From NCBI RefSeq assembly GCF_033720595.1, contig NZ_JAWWCF010000182.1:1-5798 (forward strand): a stretch of 5,798 bases of DNA, given 5' to 3'. The notes below the pieces were generated by a model that was not told where the DNA came from, ran no database searches, and was given only the letters and a program-made list of their open reading frames with translations. Shown here one piece after another: positions 1-5,798 of the stretch; within the stretch, counting starts at the first letter, position 1, and the number at the start of each line of letters is the position of its first letter. The translations under genes were made by a program, and so were the position numbers. The stretch is from Lishizhenia sp033720595 (GTDB lineage Bacteria > Bacteroidota > Bacteroidia > Flavobacteriales_D > Crocinitomicaceae).

Positions 1-112
1 CCTTGTAAATAAAGGGATTCAGATCTATTTTAACCGTGATCAATTTCGCGTCCTTCTCAAATGTTATGCGTTTTCTTAACACAATGGTAACACTGCAATG
101 AATGTCCATCAT
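1..112 (-). CDS. Possible 5' end of an unidentified gene running off the left edge
   Basis: On the minus strand an uninterrupted frame starts at tandem ATG codons (110-112 and 107-109) and stays open to the window edge. It gives about 37 residues, including the stretch VLRKRITFEKDAKLITVKID, which alternates polar and hydrophobic residues like a pair of beta strands. I do not recognise a family. Its start would lie only 41 bases from the ATG of the divergent transporter gene, so its promoter would have to sit in or next to that gene's first codons, and I found no good promoter there. The plus strand of the same stretch is also open from 2 to a TAA at 77-79, so this could instead be the tail of a rightward gene. 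Either reading is weak because the piece is so short. Confidence 0.3.
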   Translation of the reverse strand, partial: MMDIHCSVTIVLRKRITFEKDAKLITVKIDLNPFIYK

Positions 113-123
113 TTCATTTGGAA

Positions 124-131
124 TAATTTTG
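124..131 (+). promoter_or_regulatory. Bacteroidota -7 promoter element of the transporter gene
   Basis: TAATTTTG matches the Bacteroidota sigma-ABfr -7 consensus TAnnTTTG exactly. It would put transcription start near 137, about 15 bases before the ATG at 153. No clear TTG/TTTG -33 element sits at the expected spacing (the bases there read ATG), so the promoter is only half matched. If correct, it rules out the in-frame upstream ATG at 102 as the start codon, because that codon would not be transcribed. Confidence 0.45.
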
Positions 132-152
132 CAGCAAAATAAATTGCGTAAG

Positions 153-2585
153 ATGAAAAATACATTTTTACTAATTACTTTGTTCTTCGTTTCCTTTATG
201 GGATACGCTGTGCAAAATGACACTACGATTGTAGATTCAGCAATGGTAGCCAACCCTAGTGTACAAGACAAAGACATTTTTAGTAATCTAACTTTTAGTT
301 TTAAAAACTATAAAGATAAAAGAACTACCAATCCATTAGAGATCGGTAGCACAACTTTAAAAAGTGATAACATCTTAACTTCTGACCAATATATTGCGAT
401 TAAGTATAAGAAAGAAGGAGAAGATAAATGGGTGAGTAAATACTTCTCTACTTCTGATGATAAGATGGTCATCGAAAATTTAGAAGAAAATAAGTTTTAC
501 GATTACTACTTAGGAGCAGGTAACGATACCAACAACATTACTTATAACTCAGAGGAAGCTACTTTTAATACGCTTTCATTTTCTGTTTTTGAAAACTTCT
601 CTGCTAAAGGGAAAGAAGAAGCAGGAAAGATATTCTGGGGATTAGAGTTAGATAAAATCGAAAAGATTAAAGAGCATTACCCAAATGCCTCTTACATCGT
701 AAAATACAACACGAAGATTGGTAAAAAGCAGAATGCTGCGGATCCAGAGAAATCTCCATGGGTTGTTATTCCGGACATCTCTTTAAATACAGTTTCTTAC
801 TCTTTTAAAAACTTAGATGGTGGAGAAAGCTACGTATACAAAGTAGGAATTCAATTAGATGAGCACCACACAGTATGGTCTAACTCTGGTAAATTCAGTG
901 CAGAAAGAACATGGGGTATCTTTAAATTATTGGTATTAATTGGTGCTTTAGGTATGTTCATCTTCGGTATGAAGATCATGTCTGAATCTTTACAACAAGC
1001 AGCAGGTTCTCGTTTAAGAAACATGTTAGGATCTATTACTTCTAACCGTTTCAAAGGAGTACTAACAGGATTTGGAATCACTTCTATTGTTCAATCATCT
1101 TCTGTTACAACAGTAATGACGGTAAGTTTCGTAAACGCAGGGTTAATGACATTGCGTCAATCTGCTGGAGTTATGATGGGAGCTAACATCGGTACTACTA
1201 TTACAGGATGGTTAATCTTAATCTTTGGATTTAAAGTAAGTTTAAGTTCTTACGCATTAATCTTTATCGCCTTTGGTGCACCTTTATTATTCTTCTCTAA
1301 ATCAAAAGCTAAAACTTGGGCTGGAGCTATCATTGGATTTGCTTTATTGTTCATGGGATTAGGAGAATTGAAACACTCAGTACCAGAATTAGGAGCAGAC
1401 TCAGCATTGGTTCAGTTCTTTATCGACTTTAAAGATGTATGGTACGGTCCTGTAATGTTCGTATTCTTAGGAGCATTGGTTACAGTAGTTATCCAGTCTT
1501 CTTCTGCGGCAATGGCCTTAACATTAACAATGGTTGCTGGTGGTGTTATTCCATTCGAAGTTGCATCAGCAATGATCTTAGGTGAAAACATCGGTACTAC
1601 TATTACAGCGGAATTAGCGTCGTTAATCGGTAACGTTCACGCAAAACGTTCAGCAAGAATTCACTCTTTATTTAACATTATTGGTGTAACATGGGCATTG
1701 GTATTATTCCCATTCATCTTAGATGGTATCATGTTCTTTATCGGAGCAGGAGATGTAAACAACCCAACACCAGAAGAGTCTACAGTAGGTTTAGCATTAT
1801 TCCACACCGTATTTAACACGTTGAACGTTATCATCTTAATCTGGTTTGTTCCACAAATTGTAAGAATTGCAGAGAAAACAGTTAAATCTAAAGGAGGAGC
1901 GGACGAAGAATTCCACTTAGACTTCATTGGAACTGGAATTTTAAATACTCCTGAACTTTCAATCTTAGAAGCGAAAAAAGAATTAGCTAAATTCGGTAGA
2001 ATCACTTCTAAAATGTCAAAATTCACACAACAATTGTTGGTGGAGAAAAACAAAAAAGAAAAGAGCAACTTATACGCTAAACTAGAAAAGTACGAAACGA
2101 TTACAGATAGAGTTGAGATCGAAATCGCAAACTACTTGAACAAGGTTTCTGAAGGTGAAATGACTGAAGAAGCATCTAAGCGTGTAAGAGGAATGAACAG
2201 TATTGCTAATGACCTTGAGAGAATTGGTGATATCTTCTTCCAGATTTCTAAAACTTTGGAAAGAAAAGACGTAGAGAAAATTTGGTTCAGCCCAACTCAA
2301 CGTACTAATCTTCAAGAGATGTTTAAGTTAATTGACGAAGCATTTGAAGTAATGACCAATAACTTGAACGCTCACAAAGACAGTGTTTCTATTATTGATG
2401 CAAACAATGCAGAGATCAAAATAAACAACAAGCGTAACGAATTACGTAACGAGTACTTGAAAAACATGGAAGATCCAGAATTCAATATTCAAAGTGGAAT
2501 GATTTACAATGATATCTTCTACTCTTGTGAGAAAATTGGTGACCACATCATTAATGTAACAGAAGCAATTGTTGGAGAAATCTAA
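153..2585 (+). CDS. Na+/phosphate cotransporter (NptA/PNaS family) with exported Fn3-like N-terminus and PhoU-like C-terminus
   Basis: Predicted inner-membrane sodium-coupled phosphate importer of 810 residues. Residues 1-19 form a signal peptide (MKN, then a hydrophobic run ending GYA). Residues about 42-141 and 142-252 each read as a fibronectin-III-like sandwich (Y-x-K-Y, a later W, then L-x-x-x-x-x-Y-x-Y or L-x-x-G-x-x-Y-x-Y). The membrane core at about 255-570 holds the two inverted repeats typical of the family: QSSS at 314-317 with GANIGTT at 343-349, and QSSS at 448-451 with GENIGTT at 477-483; these Gln/Ser and Asn/Thr residues belong to the substrate and Na+ site region in the family. 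Residues about 600-810 form charged helices of PhoU type, including NDLERIGD at 686-693 and CEKIGDHI at 792-799, thought to regulate transport or bind metal. Start chosen at 153 rather than 102 because it opens directly on the signal peptide and lies downstream of the probable -7 box. Family members are usually about 550-600 residues; the excess is the N-terminal extension. Transport of another anion cannot be excluded. Confidence 0.95.
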   Translation: MKNTFLLITLFFVSFMGYAVQNDTTIVDSAMVANPSVQDKDIFSNLTFSFKNYKDKRTTNPLEIGSTTLKSDNILTSDQYIAIKYKKEGEDKWVSKYFSTSDDKMVIENLEENKFYDYYLGAGNDTNNITYNSEEATFNTLSFSVFENFSAKGKEEAGKIFWGLELDKIEKIKEHYPNASYIVKYNTKIGKKQNAADPEKSPWVVIPDISLNTVSYSFKNLDGGESYVYKVGIQLDEHHTVWSNSGKFSAERTWGIFKLLVLIGALGMFIFGMKIMSESLQQAAGSRLRNMLGSITSNRFKGVLTGFGITSIVQSSSVTTVMTVSFVNAGLMTLRQSAGVMMGANIGTTITGWLILIFGFKVSLSSYALIFIAFGAPLLFFSKSKAKTWAGAIIGFALLFMGLGELKHSVPELGADSALVQFFIDFKDVWYGPVMFVFLGALVTVVIQSSSAAMALTLTMVAGGVIPFEVASAMILGENIGTTITAELASLIGNVHAKRSARIHSLFNIIGVTWALVLFPFILDGIMFFIGAGDVNNPTPEESTVGLALFHTVFNTLNVIILIWFVPQIVRIAEKTVKSKGGADEEFHLDFIGTGILNTPELSILEAKKELAKFGRITSKMSKFTQQLLVEKNKKEKSNLYAKLEKYETITDRVEIEIANYLNKVSEGEMTEEASKRVRGMNSIANDLERIGDIFFQISKTLERKDVEKIWFSPTQRTNLQEMFKLIDEAFEVMTNNLNAHKDSVSIIDANNAEIKINNKRNELRNEYLKNMEDPEFNIQSGMIYNDIFYSCEKIGDHIINVTEAIVGEI
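1185..1206 (+). repeat. Exact 22-base direct repeat, copy 1 (inside the transporter gene)
   Basis: Encodes NIGTTIT (residues 345-351) in the first half of the transporter core. Every base, including third codon positions, is identical to 1587-1608, starting AACATCGGTACTACT. The two copies lie 402 bases apart and in the same reading frame. Confidence 0.95.
1587..1608 (+). repeat. Exact 22-base direct repeat, copy 2 (inside the transporter gene)
   Basis: Encodes NIGTTIT (residues 479-485) in the second inverted-topology half of the transporter. Identical to 1185-1206 at all 22 bases. The protein repeat is expected for the family; the synonymous-site identity is the unusual part. Confidence 0.95.
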
Positions 2586-2605
2586 ACAATAAGCAATTAA
2601 TATTG

Positions 2606-2638
2606 AGCCCTGGTAAGTATACTTATCAGGGCTTTTTT
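2606..2638 (+). terminator. Intrinsic terminator of the transporter gene
   Basis: AGCCCTG (2606-2612) pairs with CAGGGCT (2627-2633). The stem continues through one G-T wobble (2613/2626) and TAAG/CTTA to a TATA loop at 2618-2621. A run of six T (2633-2638) follows. It begins 21 bases after the TAA stop, so the transporter transcript ends here and does not read into the region to the right. The stem is nearly symmetrical, but the other strand lacks a comparable T-run, so it acts mainly rightward. Confidence 0.92.
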
Positions 2639-2930
2639 GTGGGTTAAATTTTAATTTGATGTTCCAAAGTGGTCTAAAGAGAAGTGCCTATAAATAGGTC
2701 ATATACATCGAACTCGGAACTCTTTCCTAAGACAATTAAAGGCATCAATTAAAGCGTCATGAAAGGATTTCTGTCATACACGTATAAATACATGAAAAGC
2801 TGCATCAATTCTATTGTAAACATTGGATAAGTAAGTAGTGGTAAATTACCTAAGCAGCTCCATTCATCATCCAACTATAATCGTTTACCATTAACTTTAG
2901 CCCTACGTTAATCGGTGAAATCTTGGGCAT
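2639..2930. other. Gene-free stretch between two facing terminators
   Basis: About 290 bases separate the rightward terminator of the transporter from the leftward terminator of the T9SS protein, so neither transcript should cross it. No intact gene of useful length is present on either strand. A 9-base word, GCATCAATT, occurs twice (2742-2750 and 2803-2811), and TGGTAAA/TTTACCA form a loose inverted repeat (about 2839-2845 and 2884-2890). The minus strand holds short open pieces that may be the remains of a gene, listed separately. Confidence 0.7.
2702..2930 (-). pseudogene. Possible decayed remnant resembling an HPF/RaiA ribosome hibernation factor
   Basis: Reading the minus strand leftward gives three protein-like pieces broken by stops or shifts. 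The first opens at ATG 2928-2930 (MPKISPINVGLKLMVND...) and ends at TAG 2850-2852. The second, 2845-2777 in a shifted frame, contains YNRIDAAFHVFIRV. After a TGA (2774-2776) the third, 2773-2702 in the same frame, reads QKSFHDALIDAFNCLRKEF. From memory, short HPF/RaiA proteins carry a motif of the kind Y-D-R-I-I-x-A-x-V-x-L-K-V in the middle and K-S/T-F-E-E-A-x-D-x-A-x-x-x-L-R-R-Q near the end, in that order, which the second and third pieces resemble. The roughly 35 residues normally between these motifs are missing, implying an internal deletion as well as stops. The match is by eye, short and spread over frames, so chance resemblance is a serious alternative. It lies just beyond the terminator of the gene upstream and should not be expressed from it. 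Confidence 0.25.
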
Positions 2931-2960
2931 AAAAAAAGTGGCAACCCTAGGGCTACCACT
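2931..2960 (-). terminator. Intrinsic terminator of the minus-strand T9SS protein
   Basis: Read on the minus strand, AGTGG (2960-2956) pairs with CCACT (2941-2937). The stem continues through a U-G, an A-U and a G-U pair to CCC/GGG closing a tiny UA centre, and ends in seven T (2937-2931). The wobble pairs form only in the minus-strand transcript; on the plus strand the same positions are mismatches. That fixes the direction. It starts 26 bases after the stop codon of the T9SS gene. Confidence 0.88.
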
Positions 2961-2986
2961 CTCCAAATTTTATATCTAAGTAATTC

Positions 2987-3721
2987 CTACTTCTTAACTA
3001 CTAAACGGTCTGTTTTAACTGCTTCTCCTCTGTGCGTCAAAGAGTAAAAGTAAACACCAGAGTTTAAGTTTGAAATATCAATTTTACCAGATGTAATTGT
3101 TGCCTCATCAAAAACAACATTCCCTAAAATATCAACAATTCTTAAACCGTAATCCTCTCCATTGTTATCGAATTTTACATTCAATACGTTTTGAGCCGGA
3201 TTTGGGTAAACACTAATTTCTGGAATTGAAGCTTCTTCTGTTCCAACAGACTGGCTATCCCATCTTACGTCAACTGAATCCAATTTATTGTCGTTTTCAT
3301 CAATTACATAGTATCTGTAAGTAGCATCTCCTCTATTATCATTCGCATAATAGTAAAGCGCCAACCAACCTGTTTCTTGACTTCCTAAGCTTTCCAAACT
3401 TGTACTCCAATCATCTGAAGAAGAAACGTCTTCTTTAGAATAACATGTACCTGTTAACGGATCTGGCCCCCAACAAATAGCATCTTCTGTACCCGCAACG
3501 AAATCCATACGAACACGTCTAATTGTAACATTTAAATCTGTAGAACCTTCATTTACGACGTCAAGTGTAAGGTGACCTTCCCAGTTATTTGGATCCTCCA
3601 CAACCACCACGGTCTCAGTTCCTGCGATATTTACTGTGGTGTTTTCCACATAAATACCTATATCTTGAGAAAAGGAATATGCACTAAAAAGCGACAATCC
3701 TAAGAGTAATATTTTTTTCAT
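2987..3721 (-). CDS. Secreted protein with a type A T9SS C-terminal sorting domain
   Basis: A 244-residue protein of unknown specific function, exported by Sec and then by the type IX system to the surface or medium. Residues 1-18 are a signal peptide (MKKILLLGLSLFSAYSFS, cleavage before Q19, a residue common at mature T9SS cargo ends). Residues about 22-157 form a beta-rich module with a Cys pair at 83 and 93 (ICWG...TCY) that probably makes a disulfide. Similar small modules with a CWG..CY signature next to this type of sorting domain are, as I recall, common in Flavobacteriia, without a known role. Residues about 168-244 are the sorting domain: ISVYPNPAQNVLNVKF, then LRIVDILGNVVF, ISNLNSGVYFYSL and a final RLVVKK. 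The start was set at ATG 3721; a TTG at 3733 adds only MQNY and is less likely. It has its own promoter and terminator, so it appears monocistronic. It is divergent from the large surface protein at 4139. Confidence 0.93.
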   Translation of the reverse strand: MKKILLLGLSLFSAYSFSQDIGIYVENTTVNIAGTETVVVVEDPNNWEGHLTLDVVNEGSTDLNVTIRRVRMDFVAGTEDAICWGPDPLTGTCYSKEDVSSSDDWSTSLESLGSQETGWLALYYYANDNRGDATYRYYVIDENDNKLDSVDVRWDSQSVGTEEASIPEISVYPNPAQNVLNVKFDNNGEDYGLRIVDILGNVVFDEATITSGKIDISNLNSGVYFYSLTHRGEAVKTDRLVVKK

Positions 3722-3749
3722 ATAGTTCTGCAATTATTTGTTTAAGTCT

Positions 3750-3777
3750 TAAAGATACGAAAAACACGGTAAAACAA
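3750..3777 (-). promoter_or_regulatory. Promoter of the minus-strand T9SS protein
   Basis: On the minus strand TTG (3777-3775) is followed after 17 bases by TATCTTTA (3757-3750), seven of eight matches to the Bacteroidota -7 consensus TAnnTTTG. Transcription would start near 3745, leaving a leader of about 23 bases before ATG 3721. This short spacing supports that start codon. There is no Shine-Dalgarno sequence in the leader, as is usual in this phylum. Confidence 0.5.
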
Positions 3778-4090
3778 CTAAATCATTAATGTTAAAAGGA
3801 TGTTAATCTAGGAGTCCTATTTGAAAGTTTTCCCTTTCCAATAAGCTACCTATTCTTTAGCAATCCAATTTGATTGAATTAACATTATTACAGTAAAAGC
3901 TCACCTACACGCCGTAACAAAATTTTGAAGAAACCCTTAAAAACAAAGGACTACAGGCGTTTTAAGTATTCACTTAAGGGAGAGTGACGCTTACATATAG
4001 ACGAACTCTTTGCTTAAAAAAGTCCAACATATACTCTATTAGAAATATTATATTAAAACATTATTTCAGTTTTAAGAAATAGGAATGAGC
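3778..4090. other. Divergent intergenic region with several small inverted repeats
   Basis: No gene is visible here on either strand. It carries small dyads: TAGGA-G-TCCTA (3809-3819), CAATC/GATTG (3861-3865 and 3872-3876), and a hairpin TTAAGT-ATTC-ACTTAA (3962-3977) flanked by GCGT (3957-3960) and ACGC (3987-3990). CCCTTAA (3934-3940) can pair with TTAAGGG (3974-3980) and would compete with that hairpin. The word ATGTTAA appears twice, at about 3789 and 3800. Some of these may be operators for one or both flanking secreted-protein genes, but none matches a site I can name. Confidence 0.45.
3957..3990. promoter_or_regulatory. Palindromic operator-like site upstream of the large surface protein
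   Basis: A perfect dyad TTAAGT (3962-3967), loop ATTC, ACTTAA (3972-3977) is bracketed by a second dyad GCGT (3957-3960) and ACGC (3987-3990). Its two half sites are about one helical turn apart, as in sites for dimeric regulators. It lies about 150 bases upstream of the ATG at 4139 and over 200 bases upstream of the divergent gene. The hairpin lacks a T-run, so it is not a terminator. The regulator is unknown. Confidence 0.3.
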
Positions 4091-4098
4091 TAAGTTTT
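4071..4098 (+). promoter_or_regulatory. Candidate promoter of the large surface protein
   Basis: TAAGTTTT (4091-4098) matches seven of eight positions of TAnnTTTG. A T-rich TTT lies 17-18 bases upstream (4071-4073) in the -33 position, without the usual G. Transcription would begin near 4104, giving a leader of about 35 A/T-rich bases before ATG 4139. The match is modest in an AT-rich region, so another start is possible. Confidence 0.3.
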
Positions 4099-4138
4099 TA
4101 ACCATATTTGTTGGAATTAGATTCTAAAACTATAAAAC

Positions 4139-5798
4139 ATGAAAAGATCATTACTTACATTAGGACTTACGGCTTTTGCTTTAGGTGCTAGTGCACAAAC
4201 TGTTTATTTCGAGGAAGATTTCGAAGCAAACGGTATTTCTAACTGGACTAACGTTGATGCTGACGGAGACGGAAACTTGTGGGAAGACGCCAACTTAAGT
4301 GGAGGTGGAAAAGCTGCACTTTCTCGTTCTTGGCAAAACAACGTTGCATTTGACCCAGACAACTGGTTAATTTCTTCAGCAATTGATTTAACGTCTGCTT
4401 CAGGTAACGTATTCTTTACAATGGATGCATTAAATGCTGACGGAAGTTACCTTGATAAAATTACAGTATACGCTGCAACAGGTTCTACTGCAGCTGATCT
4501 AGCTGCTGGTACAGTACTTTACACAGGTACACCATCAGCAAGTGCATGGGAGAAAATCTCTTTCGACATGTCATCTTTCATTGGTCAAACAGTATACTTA
4601 GGTATTAGACACCATGATTCATATGATAAATTCATTGTTCTTGTTGACAACCTTAAAATTGAACAAATCGCAAGTGATGATATCGTTTTAACAAGCGTTT
4701 CACTTCCTGATTTTGCAAGTGGAGCTTCTGCTCCTATTGAAGGAGTTGTTACAAACAACGGAGCAAACACAATTACATCTTTCGATTTAAGTTATGACGA
4801 TGGTTCAGGACCTGTTACAGCTACTATTACAGCTAACATTCCTTACGGATCAACTTATAACTTCACTCACCCAACAAACTTCCCATTATCAGGAAACGGA
4901 CCTTACACTTTAGATGTATGTGCAACAGTTGCTGGTGATGCTGACAACACAAATGATTGTGCTACAGGAGTAATTGGAGAAATCGTAAATACTTCTTTTG
5001 ACAAGTACGTGATGGTCGAAGAAAAAACTGGTACATGGTGTCAGTTCTGTCCATCTGGAACTGCGGCAATGGATAACGTAGGAAACGTTGAAGATAAATT
5101 CATCGGTATCGCTATTCACAACCAAGATCCAATGGCAATCGCTTCTTACGATAGTCAATCATCTGCTTTGCCAGACTTCGGTGGTTACCCATACGCAGCT
5201 GCTGATAGAGCTGTAGGTGCGCACGCAGCAAACATGCAAGCTTCTTTCAACGCAAGAAAAAACTTAGTTGCTCCAGTTTCTGTTAACATTACTTCAGCTG
5301 ATTTAGTTGGAAACACTTTAACAGTTACGGTTGAAACTACTTCAGGTGCAAACTTTGACGGAACTAACTTCAACTTAGGAGTTGTTTTAGTACAAGATAA
5401 CGTTAGAGGTTCTGGAACAGGATGGACGCAAACAAACGCTTTCGCGGGAGGAAGTAACCCAGTTCCTCACACTACTCCAGAAGGAGATCAGTACAACTGG
5501 CAAAACTTACCACAGCAAGTTGACGTTAGTACAGTATTCGGTGGTTACGATCACGTTGCTGAAGCTATCGCAAACGATCAGTGGAATGGTATTGATGGAT
5601 CTGTACCAGCAGGACAAATCAACAACGGAGATGTTTTCTCTCACACATTTACATTCAACTACAACCACGCTGAATGGTTCCCAGGAAACATGCACGCTGT
5701 TGCTTACTTTGTAAACACAACTACAAACGAAATTTACAATGCTTACGAAACTTCTATTACAGGAGCTACAAGTGTTGAAGATGCAGTTGTAAACAACA
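4139..5798 (+). CDS. Large secreted protein: choice-of-anchor J domain, CARDB-like module and Omp28-related CxxC domain (3' end beyond window)
   Basis: The frame is open from ATG 4139 to the window edge, 553 residues, so the gene is incomplete. Residues 1-19 are a signal peptide ending GASA before Q20. Residues about 21-175 match a choice-of-anchor J/cleaved-adhesin (MAM-like) sandwich: EEDFE, then SNWTNVDADGDGNLWE with a Ca2+-type D40-x-D42-x-D44-G loop, DNWLISSAIDL, and VYLGIRHHD...FIVLVDNLKIE. Residues about 178-285 look like a CARDB-type sandwich (VVTNNGANTITSFDLSYDDG) with Cys 261 and 274, likely a disulfide. From about 286 onward it is Omp28-like: VEEKTGTWCQFCPSG with C301-x-x-C304, and GGYPYAAADR (348-357), whose Pro351 would be the cis-Pro of a thioredoxin fold. 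The visible end, SVEDAVVNN, is the usual lead-in to a T9SS sorting domain, which I expect but cannot see. Likely surface-anchored or released; function unknown, possibly redox or adhesion related. Codon choice is strongly biased to AAC, GGA, ACA and TTA, suggesting high expression. Confidence 0.94.
   Translation, partial: MKRSLLTLGLTAFALGASAQTVYFEEDFEANGISNWTNVDADGDGNLWEDANLSGGGKAALSRSWQNNVAFDPDNWLISSAIDLTSASGNVFFTMDALNADGSYLDKITVYAATGSTAADLAAGTVLYTGTPSASAWEKISFDMSSFIGQTVYLGIRHHDSYDKFIVLVDNLKIEQIASDDIVLTSVSLPDFASGASAPIEGVVTNNGANTITSFDLSYDDGSGPVTATITANIPYGSTYNFTHPTNFPLSGNGPYTLDVCATVAGDADNTNDCATGVIGEIVNTSFDKYVMVEEKTGTWCQFCPSGTAAMDNVGNVEDKFIGIAIHNQDPMAIASYDSQSSALPDFGGYPYAAADRAVGAHAANMQASFNARKNLVAPVSVNITSADLVGNTLTVTVETTSGANFDGTNFNLGVVLVQDNVRGSGTGWTQTNAFAGGSNPVPHTTPEGDQYNWQNLPQQVDVSTVFGGYDHVAEAIANDQWNGIDGSVPAGQINNGDVFSHTFTFNYNHAEWFPGNMHAVAYFVNTTTNEIYNAYETSITGATSVEDAVVNN

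Noticed and set aside
102..152. In-frame ATG at 102 as the start of the transporter gene
   Set aside because: It adds 17 residues in front of a clean signal peptide and lies upstream of the probable -7 promoter box at 124-131. ATG 153 opens directly on the MKN signal sequence.
1661..2068. Open frame of 135 codons on the minus strand
   Set aside because: It lies wholly inside the transporter gene, antisense to conserved membrane and PhoU-like regions, and its translation has no recognisable features.
2759..2830. A 23-residue plus-strand frame starting ATGAAAGGATTT
   Set aside because: It has no promoter or ribosome-binding context, lies just after a strong terminator, and is as short as chance frames in this AT-rich gap.
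3722..3733. TTG at 3733 as the start of the minus-strand T9SS gene
   Set aside because: It adds only four residues before MKK, uses a rarer start codon, and would leave only about 12 bases after the predicted transcription start. The ATG at 3721 begins a standard signal peptide.
3809..3819. Palindrome TAGGA-G-TCCTA as a terminator or attachment site
   Set aside because: The stem is only five bases, with no T-run and no second copy in the window.
4585..5714. Several open frames of 61-82 codons on the minus strand and one of 64 on the plus strand
   Set aside because: All overlap the large surface protein, whose domains account for the whole stretch. They arise from its low use of stop-forming codons in other frames.
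1..5798. Insertion sequences, CRISPR arrays, tRNA or rRNA genes, toxin-antitoxin or defence genes
   Set aside because: No terminal inverted repeats, spaced repeat array, cloverleaf or relevant protein motif was seen on either strand.

Overview
The window looks like a low-GC marine or freshwater member of the Bacteroidota, most likely class Flavobacteriia. The evidence is a complete C-terminal type IX secretion (T9SS) sorting domain ending in VVKK, a large cell-surface protein with choice-of-anchor J and Omp28-like modules, a promoter element of the TAnnTTTG type, no clear Shine-Dalgarno sequences, and heavy use of TTA, GGA, ACA and AAC codons. No RNA gene, insertion sequence, CRISPR array or phage module is visible.

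Layout from left to right. Positions 1-112 may hold the first codons of a gene on the minus strand that runs off the left edge (weak). Positions 153-2585 (+) encode a complete 810-residue Na+/phosphate cotransporter (NptA/PNaS type) with a C-terminal PhoU-like domain and an unusual exported N-terminal region of about 230 residues that reads as two fibronectin-III-like modules. A strong intrinsic terminator follows at 2606-2638. A gene-poor stretch of about 290 bases comes next; its minus strand carries a possible decayed remnant resembling an HPF/RaiA ribosome hibernation factor (tentative). A second terminator at 2931-2960, pointing leftward, serves the gene at 2987-3721 (-), a 244-residue secreted T9SS cargo protein. 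A divergent intergenic region of about 417 bases (3722-4138) carries the promoter of that gene and probably the promoter of the next. From 4139 (+) to the right edge runs a large secreted protein, open at its 3' end, of which 553 residues are visible: signal peptide, choice-of-anchor J/MAM-like sandwich, a CARDB-like module and an Omp28-related thioredoxin-like domain with a CxxC pair.

The genes do not form one operon: the transporter has its own terminator, and the two secreted proteins are divergently transcribed. The transporter probably moves phosphate across the inner membrane. The other two proteins go through the Sec pathway and, for the minus-strand gene certainly by sequence and for the last gene by expectation, through T9SS to the cell surface or medium. 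I see no convincing new multi-gene system. The points most worth checking are the exported module on the transporter, the possible HPF relic, the exact 22-base repeat inside the transporter gene, and the redox-like CxxC in a surface protein.
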